From NCBI RefSeq assembly GCF_020532705.1, contig NZ_JAJAVD010000001.1, forward strand, positions 992,001 to 1,056,000: 64,000 nt of DNA. Direction: 5' to 3'. The stretch comes from Methylobacillus caricis (GTDB lineage Bacteria > Pseudomonadota > Gammaproteobacteria > Burkholderiales > Methylophilaceae). The notes under the pieces were generated by a model that ran no database searches, was not told the origin of the DNA, and saw nothing but the letters and a program-made list of their open reading frames with translations. The position numbers and the translations under genes are program-made. Positions 46,435 to 54,487 of the stretch are shown in pieces. Numbering within the stretch: position 1 is the stretch's first letter; each line of letters begins with the position of its first letter.

Positions 46435-46602
46435 CTAGCGGTTTTTATGACTTTGGCTGCCAGCCTTTACGTGTTGCTCATGCGTACCACCGCGACTTTG
46501 GCTGCTGCTTCCCGCGGATTGAGGCTGGTTTTTGTGGCTTTGGCTGCCAGCTTTAGCATGTTGCTCACTAGTGCCACCTTGCTTCTGTGTCGTATTTGCC
46601 AT
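46435..46602 (-). CDS. Small stress-type protein with two GGTxEQHxKAGxQSHKN repeats
   Basis: A 55-residue highly hydrophilic protein made of two near-identical 17-residue units (residues 9-25 and 38-54), GGTSEQHAKAGSQSHKN and GGTHEQHVKAGSQSHKN, joined by a Ser/Gln linker. This resembles the KGG/YciG-type general stress proteins, although the repeat is not the canonical KGG form. ATG at 46602 follows AAAGGAG; the frame opens further upstream without support. Length and composition suggest a disordered, abundant protein. Role is not known. Confidence 0.65.
   Translation of the reverse strand: MANTTQKQGGTSEQHAKAGSQSHKNQPQSAGSSSQSRGGTHEQHVKAGSQSHKNR
46441..46578 (-). repeat. Internal tandem coding repeat (two 51-base units)
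   Basis: The two units at 46441-46491 and 46528-46578 encode the 17-residue repeats of the stress-type protein and remain very similar at DNA level, which indicates a recent internal duplication or conversion. Confidence 0.7.
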
Positions 46603-47158
46603 GATTATCTCCTTTGGTTCCTCACTTCCAGAAGTTACGTTGCTTGATGATGACATTTCTGGGCATGAGGTCATTGGGTAAAAGCAACGTGACTCCACAA
46701 TAAACCTTGCCCTCATGCCGATTCATCGGATGCCTTCTGATATGCATGTAAGAGTTTAATGACAGGTGCTAGCCTAGGGGGAGGGAGTATGAAACGCCTT
46801 GGTAATAGCCGCTTACGGAAAAATCCGACAACTGCCAGTTTTTTTCTATGAGAGACGTTACACTATTCGACTTGATGGTTCCCTTGGTTAATCCTTATTA
46901 GATCCACAATAAGGAGTGTTGGTCTAGATTGAACGCATTGGGAATCCGCTTTGCTGTATCCAGCAATTCTATGGTGCTAACTAAAAAAATCTCATGATAT
47001 GCATAGATTTTATGTTTGTTTGGTCTAATGTAAATTGCTCGGTCTTATTTCTTCAGTCTTTTACCTAAAAAAATCCAATCAGGTTTGTTTAAAGTTGCTT
47101 TTCGCTCAGCAATTGAATCTAACAAAAAGTGGTTCAGTTATTCTCATGGGAGCGTTTT
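46603..47158. other. Gene-free stretch between two divergent small genes
   Basis: About 555 AT-rich bases. The longest start-to-stop frames are about 20 residues. I see no RNA gene or repeat. It holds the promoter of the repeat protein (minus) and of the next secreted protein (plus). Confidence 0.45.
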
Positions 47159-47551
47159 ATGCGTAGCCAGATAATCATGTCATTTGTTCTTGCATCAGTA
47201 TCAATCACTGCTTGGGCTACAAAGCCTGCCCTGGAGTTGGCCAAAGAGACTTTTGCCTTTGTGGAGGAGCATGAGTCCATGTTGACTCAACTTGTCAGTT
47301 ATGGGAGTCAAGAAGAGTTCATACAGGCTGTTTATAAGCCCACTATTCAAAAAATTACGGAGTGGCCGCGCTTTGGAAAAAACGGTTATGAGAAATACAC
47401 AGACTGCAGGATGGTATTGGACTCGTTCAAGCAGTATTCATCTGCTCAATTCAAGGCAAAGGGCAAGCTACCTGATAGCGATGCTATCAGTAAACTTTAT
47501 TTTAGCGACAAACGTGCTTGCAGAGGGCTTCTTATCGAACTGGGGAAATAG
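47159..47551 (+). CDS. Periplasmic or secreted protein of unknown function
   Basis: This is a 130-residue protein with a signal peptide (MRSQIIMSFVLASVSITAWA, cleavage near 20). The mature part is alpha-helical with two Cys residues (DCRMVLDSF and RACRGLLIEL) that could form a disulfide. ATG at 47159 follows GGGAG. No family is recognised. The converging downstream gene begins 19 bases after its stop. Confidence 0.55.
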   Translation: MRSQIIMSFVLASVSITAWATKPALELAKETFAFVEEHESMLTQLVSYGSQEEFIQAVYKPTIQKITEWPRFGKNGYEKYTDCRMVLDSFKQYSSAQFKAKGKLPDSDAISKLYFSDKRACRGLLIELGK

Positions 47552-47569
47552 GGATGACTTGAGTTCTCC

Positions 47570-47803
47570 CTATTGGATAAGCGGTTCGTAATATCTGAAA
47601 GCTGCTGTCAGTGCATCGAGGCGGGCATCGCTCATATCTGAAGCTAATGCATTAGCAAGGGTATATTCTTGTAATTGATAAAAAATTTCTTGGCTGAGCT
47701 CTCCCTGAGCGAGGGCAGCCAAGATCAACTCACATACAGTTTGCTTGGCGAGTAGCCTGTCCAGATTACGTACCAGTATTTGCGATTTGTTTTGATCGAT
47801 CAT
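47570..47803 (-). CDS. Small helical protein of unknown function (77 residues)
   Basis: ATG at 47803 is chosen over a TTG four codons upstream. The product is acidic, Leu/Ala-rich and helical (LAKQTVCELILAALAQGELS), with no signal or membrane segment. The ribosome site is weak, so the gene is supported mostly by protein-like composition. Confidence 0.4.
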   Translation of the reverse strand: MIDQNKSQILVRNLDRLLAKQTVCELILAALAQGELSQEIFYQLQEYTLANALASDMSDARLDALTAAFRYYEPLIQ

Positions 47804-47898
47804 TACTTGGTCCAAGATGCTTGATCGTTAGTCAATCCAATCAATAGATGATAGCTATTGATCAATGACACAATTAAAAGCCCACCAATTGGTAAGGT

Positions 47899-48432
47899 CT
47901 AGAAGTGGTAACTCAATCTAAGCTGGTTGAAATTGATACCAGGGTTGTCTGACGTAATTCCTCCATTGGAGTAATGCTGGAATCGATAGCTGATATCGTA
48001 TTGTTGCCTATCCCCAAATTTGAAACCCAAACCTATATGATCACCGAACTCGAATCTCGAGCCCATGCGTGTATCGCCATTTACCTGCCTGCGTGAAAAC
48101 TGGTTCACTCCTATGCCAGCTTCAATATATGGAGCGATTCCATTGATGGGTTGGCGCTCAAAGCGGAAAACCGGGGTAAATCCTACACCATATATTTCTT
48201 TATGCGGAGATGGCCCATTGCCCTTCAAGAACGACGCGCCTAGCTCCCAATAGCCGCCCAAAAACCAGTTTCCCTCGGTAAACCACCGCTTGTCCCAATC
48301 CCAGTGTAATGATATGGCGGCCATGTCTGCATCTGAGCCGCTACCACCTATCAAGGATATGCCATCTACTGCATAAGATTGGCTGGCATGAAGGCTGCCA
48401 ATCAGGACAAACACGCTTATAGTTTTTTTCAT
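47899..48432 (-). CDS. Lipid A 3-O-deacylase (PagL-like outer-membrane protein)
   Basis: A 177-residue beta-barrel protein with a signal peptide (cleavage near SQSYA, residue 21). It has alternating hydrophobic strands and ends in a C-terminal Phe (RLSYHF), typical of outer-membrane barrels. The catalytic His-x-Ser of the PagL family is in FQHYSNGGI (about 152-160). The expected Glu about a dozen residues later is not obvious (PGINFNQL). It would remove the 3-O acyl chain of lipid A. Confidence 0.8.
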   Translation of the reverse strand: MKKTISVFVLIGSLHASQSYAVDGISLIGGSGSDADMAAISLHWDWDKRWFTEGNWFLGGYWELGASFLKGNGPSPHKEIYGVGFTPVFRFERQPINGIAPYIEAGIGVNQFSRRQVNGDTRMGSRFEFGDHIGLGFKFGDRQQYDISYRFQHYSNGGITSDNPGINFNQLRLSYHF

Positions 48433-48602
48433 CGACTATCCTTTTCTGCTCAGAGTTATGTTTGGAATATTGTTGATAGCAATATTTTTGGCAAGCATAA
48501 GGATAAGGCTAGCTGATCATTATCAGAAAGCGACAGATTCTATTGTAGGAATAGGACGACAGTCGGTTGGGGCAGAGAGGCTGGCGGCCCAAATGTTTAC
48601 AT

Positions 48603-48929
48603 TTATTTGCAATATAGCTGGTATTCCTCCGGGTCTTCGCTGAACACCGAATTTTTGTCTACCACTTTGGCGCTAAAGTCTTTATATCCGACATAATTTC
48701 CCGTTTGATCTTTCACATCAAACTGTCCGCAGACTATTGTCAGCCCTTCATGTCTGACCTTACGTAAGTCATTGAATTTCACGCTTTCAGCATTCATGAC
48801 CGCGCGCAGCACTGCAGCTTTACCATTTAGGATGTCGCGATCGAGATAGTTGGGTGCCTGGGTAAACGCTATCCAGATGGCGATGATCACCAAAGTGGCA
48901 GTGATCAGCAGTTTGCCTGTCTTGTTCAT
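48603..48929 (-). CDS. Membrane-anchored protein of unknown function (VCG..Y.GF-type domain)
   Basis: A 108-residue protein with one N-terminal membrane segment (about 7-24) and a soluble domain carrying the pattern SVKFNDLRKVRHEGLTIVCGQ followed by YVGYKDF. A similar pattern (FRNVR...VCGEVN.KN..GGY.GF) is found in many small uncharacterised proteobacterial envelope proteins. ATG at 48929 follows CAGGAG; the frame opens earlier without support. Confidence 0.6.
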   Translation of the reverse strand: MNKTGKLLITATLVIIAIWIAFTQAPNYLDRDILNGKAAVLRAVMNAESVKFNDLRKVRHEGLTIVCGQFDVKDQTGNYVGYKDFSAKVVDKNSVFSEDPEEYQLYCK

Positions 48930-49065
48930 GGTTACTCCTGTCAGTATTTGAATAGTATGACTAGGAGATGCGACCATAGGTTCTTGATGCGGATGCTGGT
49001 AAATGTGTGAAGAGGAGATATTTAAAGTGTTTGTGTGGAAACACATAGGCTAAATACTGTTGATT

Positions 49066-49104
49066 AATCAGCACATAATCAGCAGAAGAGTTGCTCAATC
49101 AGCA
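49066..49104 (+). repeat. Three direct repeats AATCAGCA upstream of a sigma-54 promoter
   Basis: Identical octamers start at 49066, 49077 and 49097, that is 11 and 20 bases apart, roughly one and two helical turns. The first overlaps the palindrome TGATTAATCA (49061-49070). They lie about 65-105 bases upstream of a -24 element, the usual distance of enhancer sites. Function as activator sites is inference. Confidence 0.45.
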
Positions 49105-49168
49105 ATAATCCTTAATGAGTAGAGGGGTCTTTATTGCTTGTATTTGATTTATAATAAAAATTAACTTT

Positions 49169-49183
49169 TGGCACCTTTATTGC
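49169..49183 (+). promoter_or_regulatory. Sigma-54 (-24/-12) promoter of the flavin reductase gene
   Basis: TGGCAC-N5-TTGC, a full match to the sigma-54 consensus with the invariant GG and GC correctly spaced. It lies 61 bases before the start codon. Confidence 0.8.
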
Positions 49184-49244
49184 TGAATACATTCAGGCCG
49201 TCTTATGGCATTAAATGAATTGATCAATAGTTTTAGGAGTATGT

Positions 49245-49796
49245 ATGGCAAGGATAGTTGGTATCTCGGGCAGTTTGACGCAACCATCAAGAACAAAGAC
49301 GCTGGTTGAGGAGATTGCAGCAAACGCATCGCATAAGCTACACGCGCCCGCCGATATTATAGATATTGCACAGATTGCATCAGTGCTTGGAAGCACGATT
49401 TCCTATGGTGATTTCCCTGATGTGCTGGCCGCTGCGTATAAGAAACTGCATGAAGCGGATCTTATTATTATCGCTAGTCCAGTTTACAAGGCTTCTTACA
49501 CCGGTTTGCTCAAGCACTTCTTTGATTTGCTTGATCCCAAGGCTTTGGCGGGCAAAGTGGCCATTCTGGCTGCAACAGGTGGGAGCGACCAGCATGCCAT
49601 GGTGGTCGATTACCAGCTCCGAACCCTGGCCAGCTTTTTCAATATATATACGACGCCCACTGCAATTTATGCCAAAGACACAGAGTTCGCTGACTACCAA
49701 TTGACTAGCGAGTCCATCCGCAACCGCGTCAATGCTGCTGTGGACCAGGCCTTGTTCTTATTGAAACAGGAAGTGCCACAATCCCTGGTAGCCTGA
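49245..49796 (+). CDS. NADPH-dependent FMN reductase (SsuE/MsuE type)
   Basis: This 183-residue flavodoxin-fold reductase supplies FMNH2 to two-component monooxygenases that release sulfite from sulfonates. The flavin-binding N-terminus is VGISGSLTQPSRTK (5-18). The segment SPVYKASYTGLLKHFFDLL (about 78-96) is diagnostic of the SsuE/MsuE branch. ATG at 49245 follows GGAG. The sigma-54 promoter just upstream and the neighbouring sigma-54 activator tie it to organosulfur use. No partner monooxygenase is encoded in the window. Confidence 0.9.
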   Translation: MARIVGISGSLTQPSRTKTLVEEIAANASHKLHAPADIIDIAQIASVLGSTISYGDFPDVLAAAYKKLHEADLIIIASPVYKASYTGLLKHFFDLLDPKALAGKVAILAATGGSDQHAMVVDYQLRTLASFFNIYTTPTAIYAKDTEFADYQLTSESIRNRVNAAVDQALFLLKQEVPQSLVA

Positions 49797-49813
49797 AGTT
49801 TCTTCTATACCAT

Positions 49814-49850
49814 CCAATAAAAAAGCGGCTTGAAGCCGCTTTTTTATTGG
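49814..49850. terminator. Bidirectional terminator, perfect 18-base inverted repeat
   Basis: CCAATAAAAAAGCGGCTT, one G, then the exact complement. The A-run and T-run serve both converging transcripts (flavin reductase and sigma-54 activator). Confidence 0.93.
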
Positions 49851-49864
49851 ATATTGTTCAATGC

Positions 49865-51001
49865 CTATGCAATCAAGTTCAATTCTTTTAACCGGGCGCG
49901 TAGGATATTGCGGCTTATTCCCAGCAGTTTGGCTGTATGCACCTGGTTTTTATTACTATATTCATAAGCTTTTTTCACCAGCACTGAGTTTACCAATTCA
50001 TATAGGCTGGGCGGCGGTGTTTCAAATAACTGGCTTAATACGCGTTCCAATTGGTAGGTTTCTATCGTGGATGAGGGTGAAAATTCCACATTATTTTTAG
50101 TGCCGTTGAAAGCCGCCAGGCTAGGGCGTTGCTCCTGATTGTTGGCGTTGGCGATAATCCGCGGCAGGCCCAAATCTTTGGGTGATAATGTCCCTGATGT
50201 GGAAATCAACAGCGCGCGATGAATGACATTTTCCAGTTCCCTGATATTTCCTGGCCAGGGGTATTCCAACAATTGTTGTATGGTTTCAGGGGCAAGTTTG
50301 GGTATTTCTGTATGAAGGCGGCTTTTGTATACGCTCAGAAAGTGCTCAACTAACGGCAGAATATCGCCAGGGCGCTCTCTAAGAGGGGGCAAGTCTACTG
50401 GTACGACCTTGATTCTGTAGTATAGATCTTCACGAAAACGTCCTGCTCTAACAGCTTCTTCTAAATCTACATTGGTAGCGGCAATAAGGCGTACATCAAT
50501 AGGGGTCGGTTTGCGTGACCCTAATCTGACTACTTCGCGTTCTTGCAATACCCGCAATAATTTTACCTGGGTGGATTGGGGTAGATCACCGATTTCATCT
50601 AAAAATAAAGTCCCGCCATTTGCAGACTCAAACCAGCCGGTTTTGGAGCTGACTGCGCCAGTAAAGGCACCGCGCTCGTAGCCAAACAATTCGCTCTCTA
50701 CCAGGGTTTCTGAAAAAGCGCCGCAATTGATTGCTTGAAAAGGACCATCTCTTCGAGTGCTTAACGCATGGATATGACGTGCAATGAGTTCCTTGCCAGT
50801 TCCGGTTTCACCAATGATAAGCGCGGTTGCGTTGCTGGCTGAAATTTTCTCGATCAGGTTGAGTAGAGCTTGCGACCGCGGATCACTGAATACCAGCGCA
50901 CTAGCACGAACGGATAAGCTCACAGCTGTTGGGTTCGGATGAGTAATGACATGATCCGCGCTTTCAAACGCGCGTTCATAATTCCATAGTTCTGCGTGCA
51001 T
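49865..51001 (-). CDS. Sigma-54-dependent transcriptional activator without sensor domain (SfnR-like)
   Basis: A 378-residue bacterial enhancer-binding protein. The AAA+ domain starts almost at once (about residue 35), so no receiver, GAF or PAS domain is present. Walker A is GETGTGKE (about 64), the sigma-54 contact loop is RGAFTGA (about 109) and Walker B is GGTLFLDEIGDLP (about 126). A Fis-type helix-turn-helix lies at the C-terminus (VHTAKLLGISRNILRARLKEL). This architecture matches SfnR, which activates sulfone and sulfonate genes in Pseudomonas. It is flanked by genes with sigma-54 promoters and is divergent from the DszB-like operon. Confidence 0.9.
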   Translation of the reverse strand: MHAELWNYERAFESADHVITHPNPTAVSLSVRASALVFSDPRSQALLNLIEKISASNATALIIGETGTGKELIARHIHALSTRRDGPFQAINCGAFSETLVESELFGYERGAFTGAVSSKTGWFESANGGTLFLDEIGDLPQSTQVKLLRVLQEREVVRLGSRKPTPIDVRLIAATNVDLEEAVRAGRFREDLYYRIKVVPVDLPPLRERPGDILPLVEHFLSVYKSRLHTEIPKLAPETIQQLLEYPWPGNIRELENVIHRALLISTSGTLSPKDLGLPRIIANANNQEQRPSLAAFNGTKNNVEFSPSSTIETYQLERVLSQLFETPPPSLYELVNSVLVKKAYEYSNKNQVHTAKLLGISRNILRARLKELNLIA

Positions 51002-51076
51002 TAGGCAGACTTCCCTTATATATAGTCCGATTAATATACTTAAATTTCTTTAGTAGGTCTAAAACTATATATTTAT

Positions 51077-51103
51077 ATCAATATTCATTTTTGGAATATT
51101 GAT
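51077..51103. promoter_or_regulatory. Candidate activator-binding inverted repeat
   Basis: Perfect 10-base arms (ATCAATATTC and GAATATTGAT) around seven bases. It lies about 215 bases upstream of the -24 element at 51320 and about 75 bases upstream of the activator start codon. An enhancer or autoregulatory site is plausible but unproven. The 51002-51424 gap otherwise holds only the promoter below. Confidence 0.45.
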
Positions 51104-51319
51104 TTGATGGGCACGACCAATTTTTCATCGCTTCATTTGTAAGGGGTCATAAGTAGGTTTTAAATGTCTTTCTGCCAACATTAAAAGAATATCAACTGTT
51201 TTATTTCAAGCAAGTGTTGTTATTCATACACCTTGGAGTTTTCATCTTTTAGCAAAATATTTTTATTTAACTAACTGATAAATTTTAATAAAAATTAAAT
51301 TCAGACTGTTTTTTTGATG

Positions 51320-51334
51320 TGGCACGGGATTTGC
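51320..51334 (+). promoter_or_regulatory. Sigma-54 (-24/-12) promoter of the aldolase-like/DszB-like operon
   Basis: TGGCAC-N5-TTGC, full consensus match, 91 bases before the start codon of the aldolase-fold gene. Confidence 0.82.
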
Positions 51335-51424
51335 CACTGTCATCGTTATCAAAGCTTGGCTGTTGCTAGGCACTAAATAGGATGGAGAGATCAATACCTC
51401 TCATAACGATACAAAAGGTTAATT

Positions 51425-52156
51425 ATGACAGTCACAACTATTGAAACAGAAAATTACATTGAATCTTTTGCAAATCAAGTGTTGGCGGATGCAAAGATTG
51501 CATTCGAGGCATTCCGCAAGACTGGTACTGTCACTGCCAACGGTACAGTGGGTTTTGTCGAACGGGTACCTGGGGAAGAAAAGTTGGTGATTGTTAACGA
51601 TCCGGGGCCTTTCAACTGGAAGAATGAAGAGATTGAGGCTGTAGTAGTGGATTTTGATGGTAATGTCGTGCTGGGTAAAAGCACCAGCATCGCAGGCTCT
51701 GGACGGTATACAAAACTGTTCAAGGAGCATCCGGATGTTACAACTATATCCCATGTGCACTCTCCGTACCTGGGGGCATGGGCTCAAACCCACCGCACCC
51801 TGCCAATACGCTATGTGCCGGTGCAACGCTTTAAGCTGATCCGTGAGATACCCATATATATAGACCGCCGCCAGCAAGAAGTAGACTTCATCCTGGATCA
51901 GATCAAGCTCAACCCTCACAATACTGCCATCCTGGAGGCCAACGGCGGCTCCACCGTATGGGGCAAGCAGGGCTTGCGCAAGACCGCAGAGTTCATCCAG
52001 ATACTGGAAGAGGGTGCCTTGATTCAGACCCTGGCAGATGCGCTGGGAGGCTCGCGTGACTTTGGGCCGGGCGTGCTGGCCCAGCAATGGAAAATGGCCA
52101 AGATCTATGATCAGGCCAAAGCGCTCAACTTGTTGCCTGCCACTGATCTGGTCTAA
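51425..52156 (+). CDS. Class II aldolase/adducin-fold protein with altered active site
   Basis: This is a 243-residue protein of the class II aldolase/adducin fold, a zinc-dependent sugar-phosphate aldolase family. The HxH zinc pair is in ISHVHSPYLGAW (about 109). Two other expected residues are changed: the usual HG of the third zinc ligand reads GG in EANGGSTVWG, and the usual SSE with the catalytic Glu reads AGSGRY. It may therefore be a decarboxylase, an isomerase or a non-catalytic partner. It is the first gene after a sigma-54 promoter and 11 bases before the DszB-like gene, so the two products probably work together. Confidence 0.8.
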   Translation: MTVTTIETENYIESFANQVLADAKIAFEAFRKTGTVTANGTVGFVERVPGEEKLVIVNDPGPFNWKNEEIEAVVVDFDGNVVLGKSTSIAGSGRYTKLFKEHPDVTTISHVHSPYLGAWAQTHRTLPIRYVPVQRFKLIREIPIYIDRRQQEVDFILDQIKLNPHNTAILEANGGSTVWGKQGLRKTAEFIQILEEGALIQTLADALGGSRDFGPGVLAQQWKMAKIYDQAKALNLLPATDLV

Positions 52157-52167
52157 GCGAGGCAGGT

Positions 52168-53229
52168 ATGACAGATATCTATCAAGCGGTGGACCAGATA
52201 TGGTTCACGCGTTGTCCGGTACCCACTGCAACTGGTTTGGCTTACAAGCTGGGCTGGTTAAGCGAGGAGTTTTCCAAGGATAACATCAAGGTTGCCACCT
52301 TGCAGGAAGCGCCGCGTGAATATAACCGCCATCATTACGACCATCAACTGCCCACCTTGATTCGCGAAGGGGGAAGCCTGCTCTCAATCGCTGCCCGCGC
52401 CCAATTCGCACCTACGCGACTGATTGGGTTGACTTGGATAGATGAGTGGCAGGCCATATTGGTGCGGCCTGACTCTGGCATCAGCAAGCCGGAACACCTC
52501 AAGGGCAAACGCTTGGCTTTGCCTGCGTTTGTGGATCACCCAATCAAGGATCATGTACGCGGCAGCAGCATCGCACGTGGCATGAGCCTGCATGGCTACA
52601 AGGGCGCACTCAGTATCGCCGGGCTGACACTGGATGATGTGGAGTTGATTGAAGTGGCCGCAGGCCGCGGCAAGGGCGATGCGCGCCGCAGCCGTGAAGT
52701 GCTGGGCGGTTTGTGGGCCGGGCTTGATGATCTGATTACAGGCAATGTGGATGCCGTTTACGTCAAAGGCGCCTCTGCGGTTGAGGCAGCCAAGCGTGTA
52801 GGCGTGATAGTGGGCATAGACCTGGATGGTTACCCGGACCTTGGTTCGCGCGTGAACAATGGTACGCCCCGGCCTATCACTGTGCATGAAGACCTCCTTG
52901 AAAACCATTTTGACCTGGTTGTGCGCTTCATGTACCAGACCCTTCGTGCAGCTGACTGGGCCAAGAGCAACCTCGAAGGAGTCAGGTCCATATTACAAGG
53001 TGAAACTTACGCCGGCCCTGATAGCGTGGCGACTGCCTACCGCAATGATTTTCACCTGCACCTAGAACCAACGCTCTCGCCGGAGCGCATAGAGCTGTTC
53101 CGCAAACAGAAGAATTTCATGTGGATATATGGTTTGCTGGACCGCGATTTTGACTTGGATGGGTGGGTGGACCAGCGTCCGCTGTTGGAAGCCCAGAAGT
53201 GGCTGAATGAAAGAAGCAAGGTAGCCTGA
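52168..53229 (+). CDS. DszB-like sulfinate desulfinase candidate (cytoplasmic SBP-fold protein)
   Basis: A 353-residue protein with the periplasmic-binding-protein fold but no signal peptide. The N-terminal FTRCPVPTA carries Cys16 in the context of the DszB nucleophile (SNCPVPNA, Cys27). His55/His56 and Arg66 (in IREGGS) match DszB His60 and Arg70 (TRFGGE) in order and approximate spacing. DszB cleaves the C-S bond of hydroxybiphenyl sulfinate to release sulfite. Downstream similarity (DLKGKR-type motif, a VKGAS segment, and a C-terminal helix near LFRKQKNFMW) also fits the family. The true substrate here is unknown. Automatic annotation would likely call it an ABC substrate-binding protein. 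Confidence 0.75.
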   Translation: MTDIYQAVDQIWFTRCPVPTATGLAYKLGWLSEEFSKDNIKVATLQEAPREYNRHHYDHQLPTLIREGGSLLSIAARAQFAPTRLIGLTWIDEWQAILVRPDSGISKPEHLKGKRLALPAFVDHPIKDHVRGSSIARGMSLHGYKGALSIAGLTLDDVELIEVAAGRGKGDARRSREVLGGLWAGLDDLITGNVDAVYVKGASAVEAAKRVGVIVGIDLDGYPDLGSRVNNGTPRPITVHEDLLENHFDLVVRFMYQTLRAADWAKSNLEGVRSILQGETYAGPDSVATAYRNDFHLHLEPTLSPERIELFRKQKNFMWIYGLLDRDFDLDGWVDQRPLLEAQKWLNERSKVA

Positions 53230-53404
53230 TCCATAGGCATATGCAGGTGTTAATACAGGGATTACAAGAAAACTGTCTCGTTTTCAGTGTGTTTTACCCG
53301 TCAACGGGCGAATGCGCTGATTTTTATTTTCAGTAGTTATCAAGAGTATTCAGATACCCCGCATCGGATTTTGAATTGAGATTGACCAGTTTTTGGAGTA
53401 ATCA

Positions 53405-54478
53405 ATGTTAAAGAAGAGATTATATGCCTTGGCGCTGTCGGGCATTGTATTGCCGGTCCTGCTGGCAGGCCAAGCCTTTGCTGAGGAATTGCCCAAGGTA
53501 GTGCGCATTGCCGCCGTGGTTTACAACATTGCAGGCAAGACTACATATCTGAATGGACAGGCCGTGCTGACTGAAGGCGGGCTGGAGCAAACCCTCAAGG
53601 ACAAGGGGGTACGAATAGAATGGGTGCCTGCCTCGCATTCTGCGGTTGGTCCCATCATTAATGAAGGCTTTGCCAGCGGCAAGGTGGATTTTGCCTCTTA
53701 TGGCGATTTGCCTCCCATCATCCTGAATGCCTCCAAGCCTACGGTGCAGCTGGTGGCACCATGGGGGCGCACAGGCAATTCCTATTTGGTGGTGCCAGCC
53801 AAGTCAACTGCCCGGAACCTGGAAGATCTCAAAGGCAAACGCATAGCGCTGCATCGCGGCCGCCCTTGGGAGATCGCCTTTGCCAACTTGGTGGAGTCCA
53901 AGGGTTTGAGCTTCAAGGATTTCAAGATCGTCAACGTCAATCCGCAAGTGGGGGCGGCAGCGCTTGCCAGCGGTACCGTGGACGGCTTCTTTGGCCTGAA
54001 TGACGCACATATCCTGGAAGACCGTAAGGTAGGACGAATTATATGGTCCACCAAGAATTCGCCACCAGACTGGAAGCTGATGGGCGGACTCTGGGCGAGC
54101 AATGACTTTATCAAGAAGTATCCTGAACTGACACAAACCATAGTCACTGCCTACGTCAAAACCAATTACTGGATTGCACAGGAACAGAACAAGGATAAGT
54201 ACATCAAGGAATACGGCACCAATGCCTTGCCTGAAAGCGTGGTGCGCCGAGATTACGATAATGACATCGTGGCCTGGAAAGATCGGTGGTCACCATTGTA
54301 TGACCAGGCATTGCATGAGCATTACCGCCGTGCGACCAGTTACGCAAAAGATTCCGGCTTGGTAAGAACCCAGGTAAGCCTGGATCAGTTATTAACCCCC
54401 CGCTTTGTGGACCATGCGCTCAAGCAACTCAATATTGAGCACTACTGGCAAGGCGCTGAAATACAAGCCAGACGTTAG
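53405..54478 (+). CDS. Periplasmic sulfonate/nitrate/taurine-type binding protein 1 (SsuA-like)
   Basis: A 357-residue ABC importer binding protein with a signal peptide (cleavage near GQAFA, residue 26). SsuA-family features: NEGFASGKVDFASYGDLPPII (two parts, about 82-101), DLKGKRIALHRGRP (about 140) and GTVDGFFGLNDAHIL (about 186). A good GGAG site precedes ATG 53405. The 175 bases after the DszB-like gene show no sigma-54 promoter, so it may be read from the upstream one. It is a close paralogue of the next gene. Confidence 0.9.
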   Translation: MLKKRLYALALSGIVLPVLLAGQAFAEELPKVVRIAAVVYNIAGKTTYLNGQAVLTEGGLEQTLKDKGVRIEWVPASHSAVGPIINEGFASGKVDFASYGDLPPIILNASKPTVQLVAPWGRTGNSYLVVPAKSTARNLEDLKGKRIALHRGRPWEIAFANLVESKGLSFKDFKIVNVNPQVGAAALASGTVDGFFGLNDAHILEDRKVGRIIWSTKNSPPDWKLMGGLWASNDFIKKYPELTQTIVTAYVKTNYWIAQEQNKDKYIKEYGTNALPESVVRRDYDNDIVAWKDRWSPLYDQALHEHYRRATSYAKDSGLVRTQVSLDQLLTPRFVDHALKQLNIEHYWQGAEIQARR

Positions 54479-54487
54479 GAGCAAAAA

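Noticed and set aside
53297-53308. CCCG-TCAA-CGGG hairpin before the first binding protein as terminator or attenuator
   Set aside because: Four base pairs only, and the T-rich stretch is separated from it by 13 bases.
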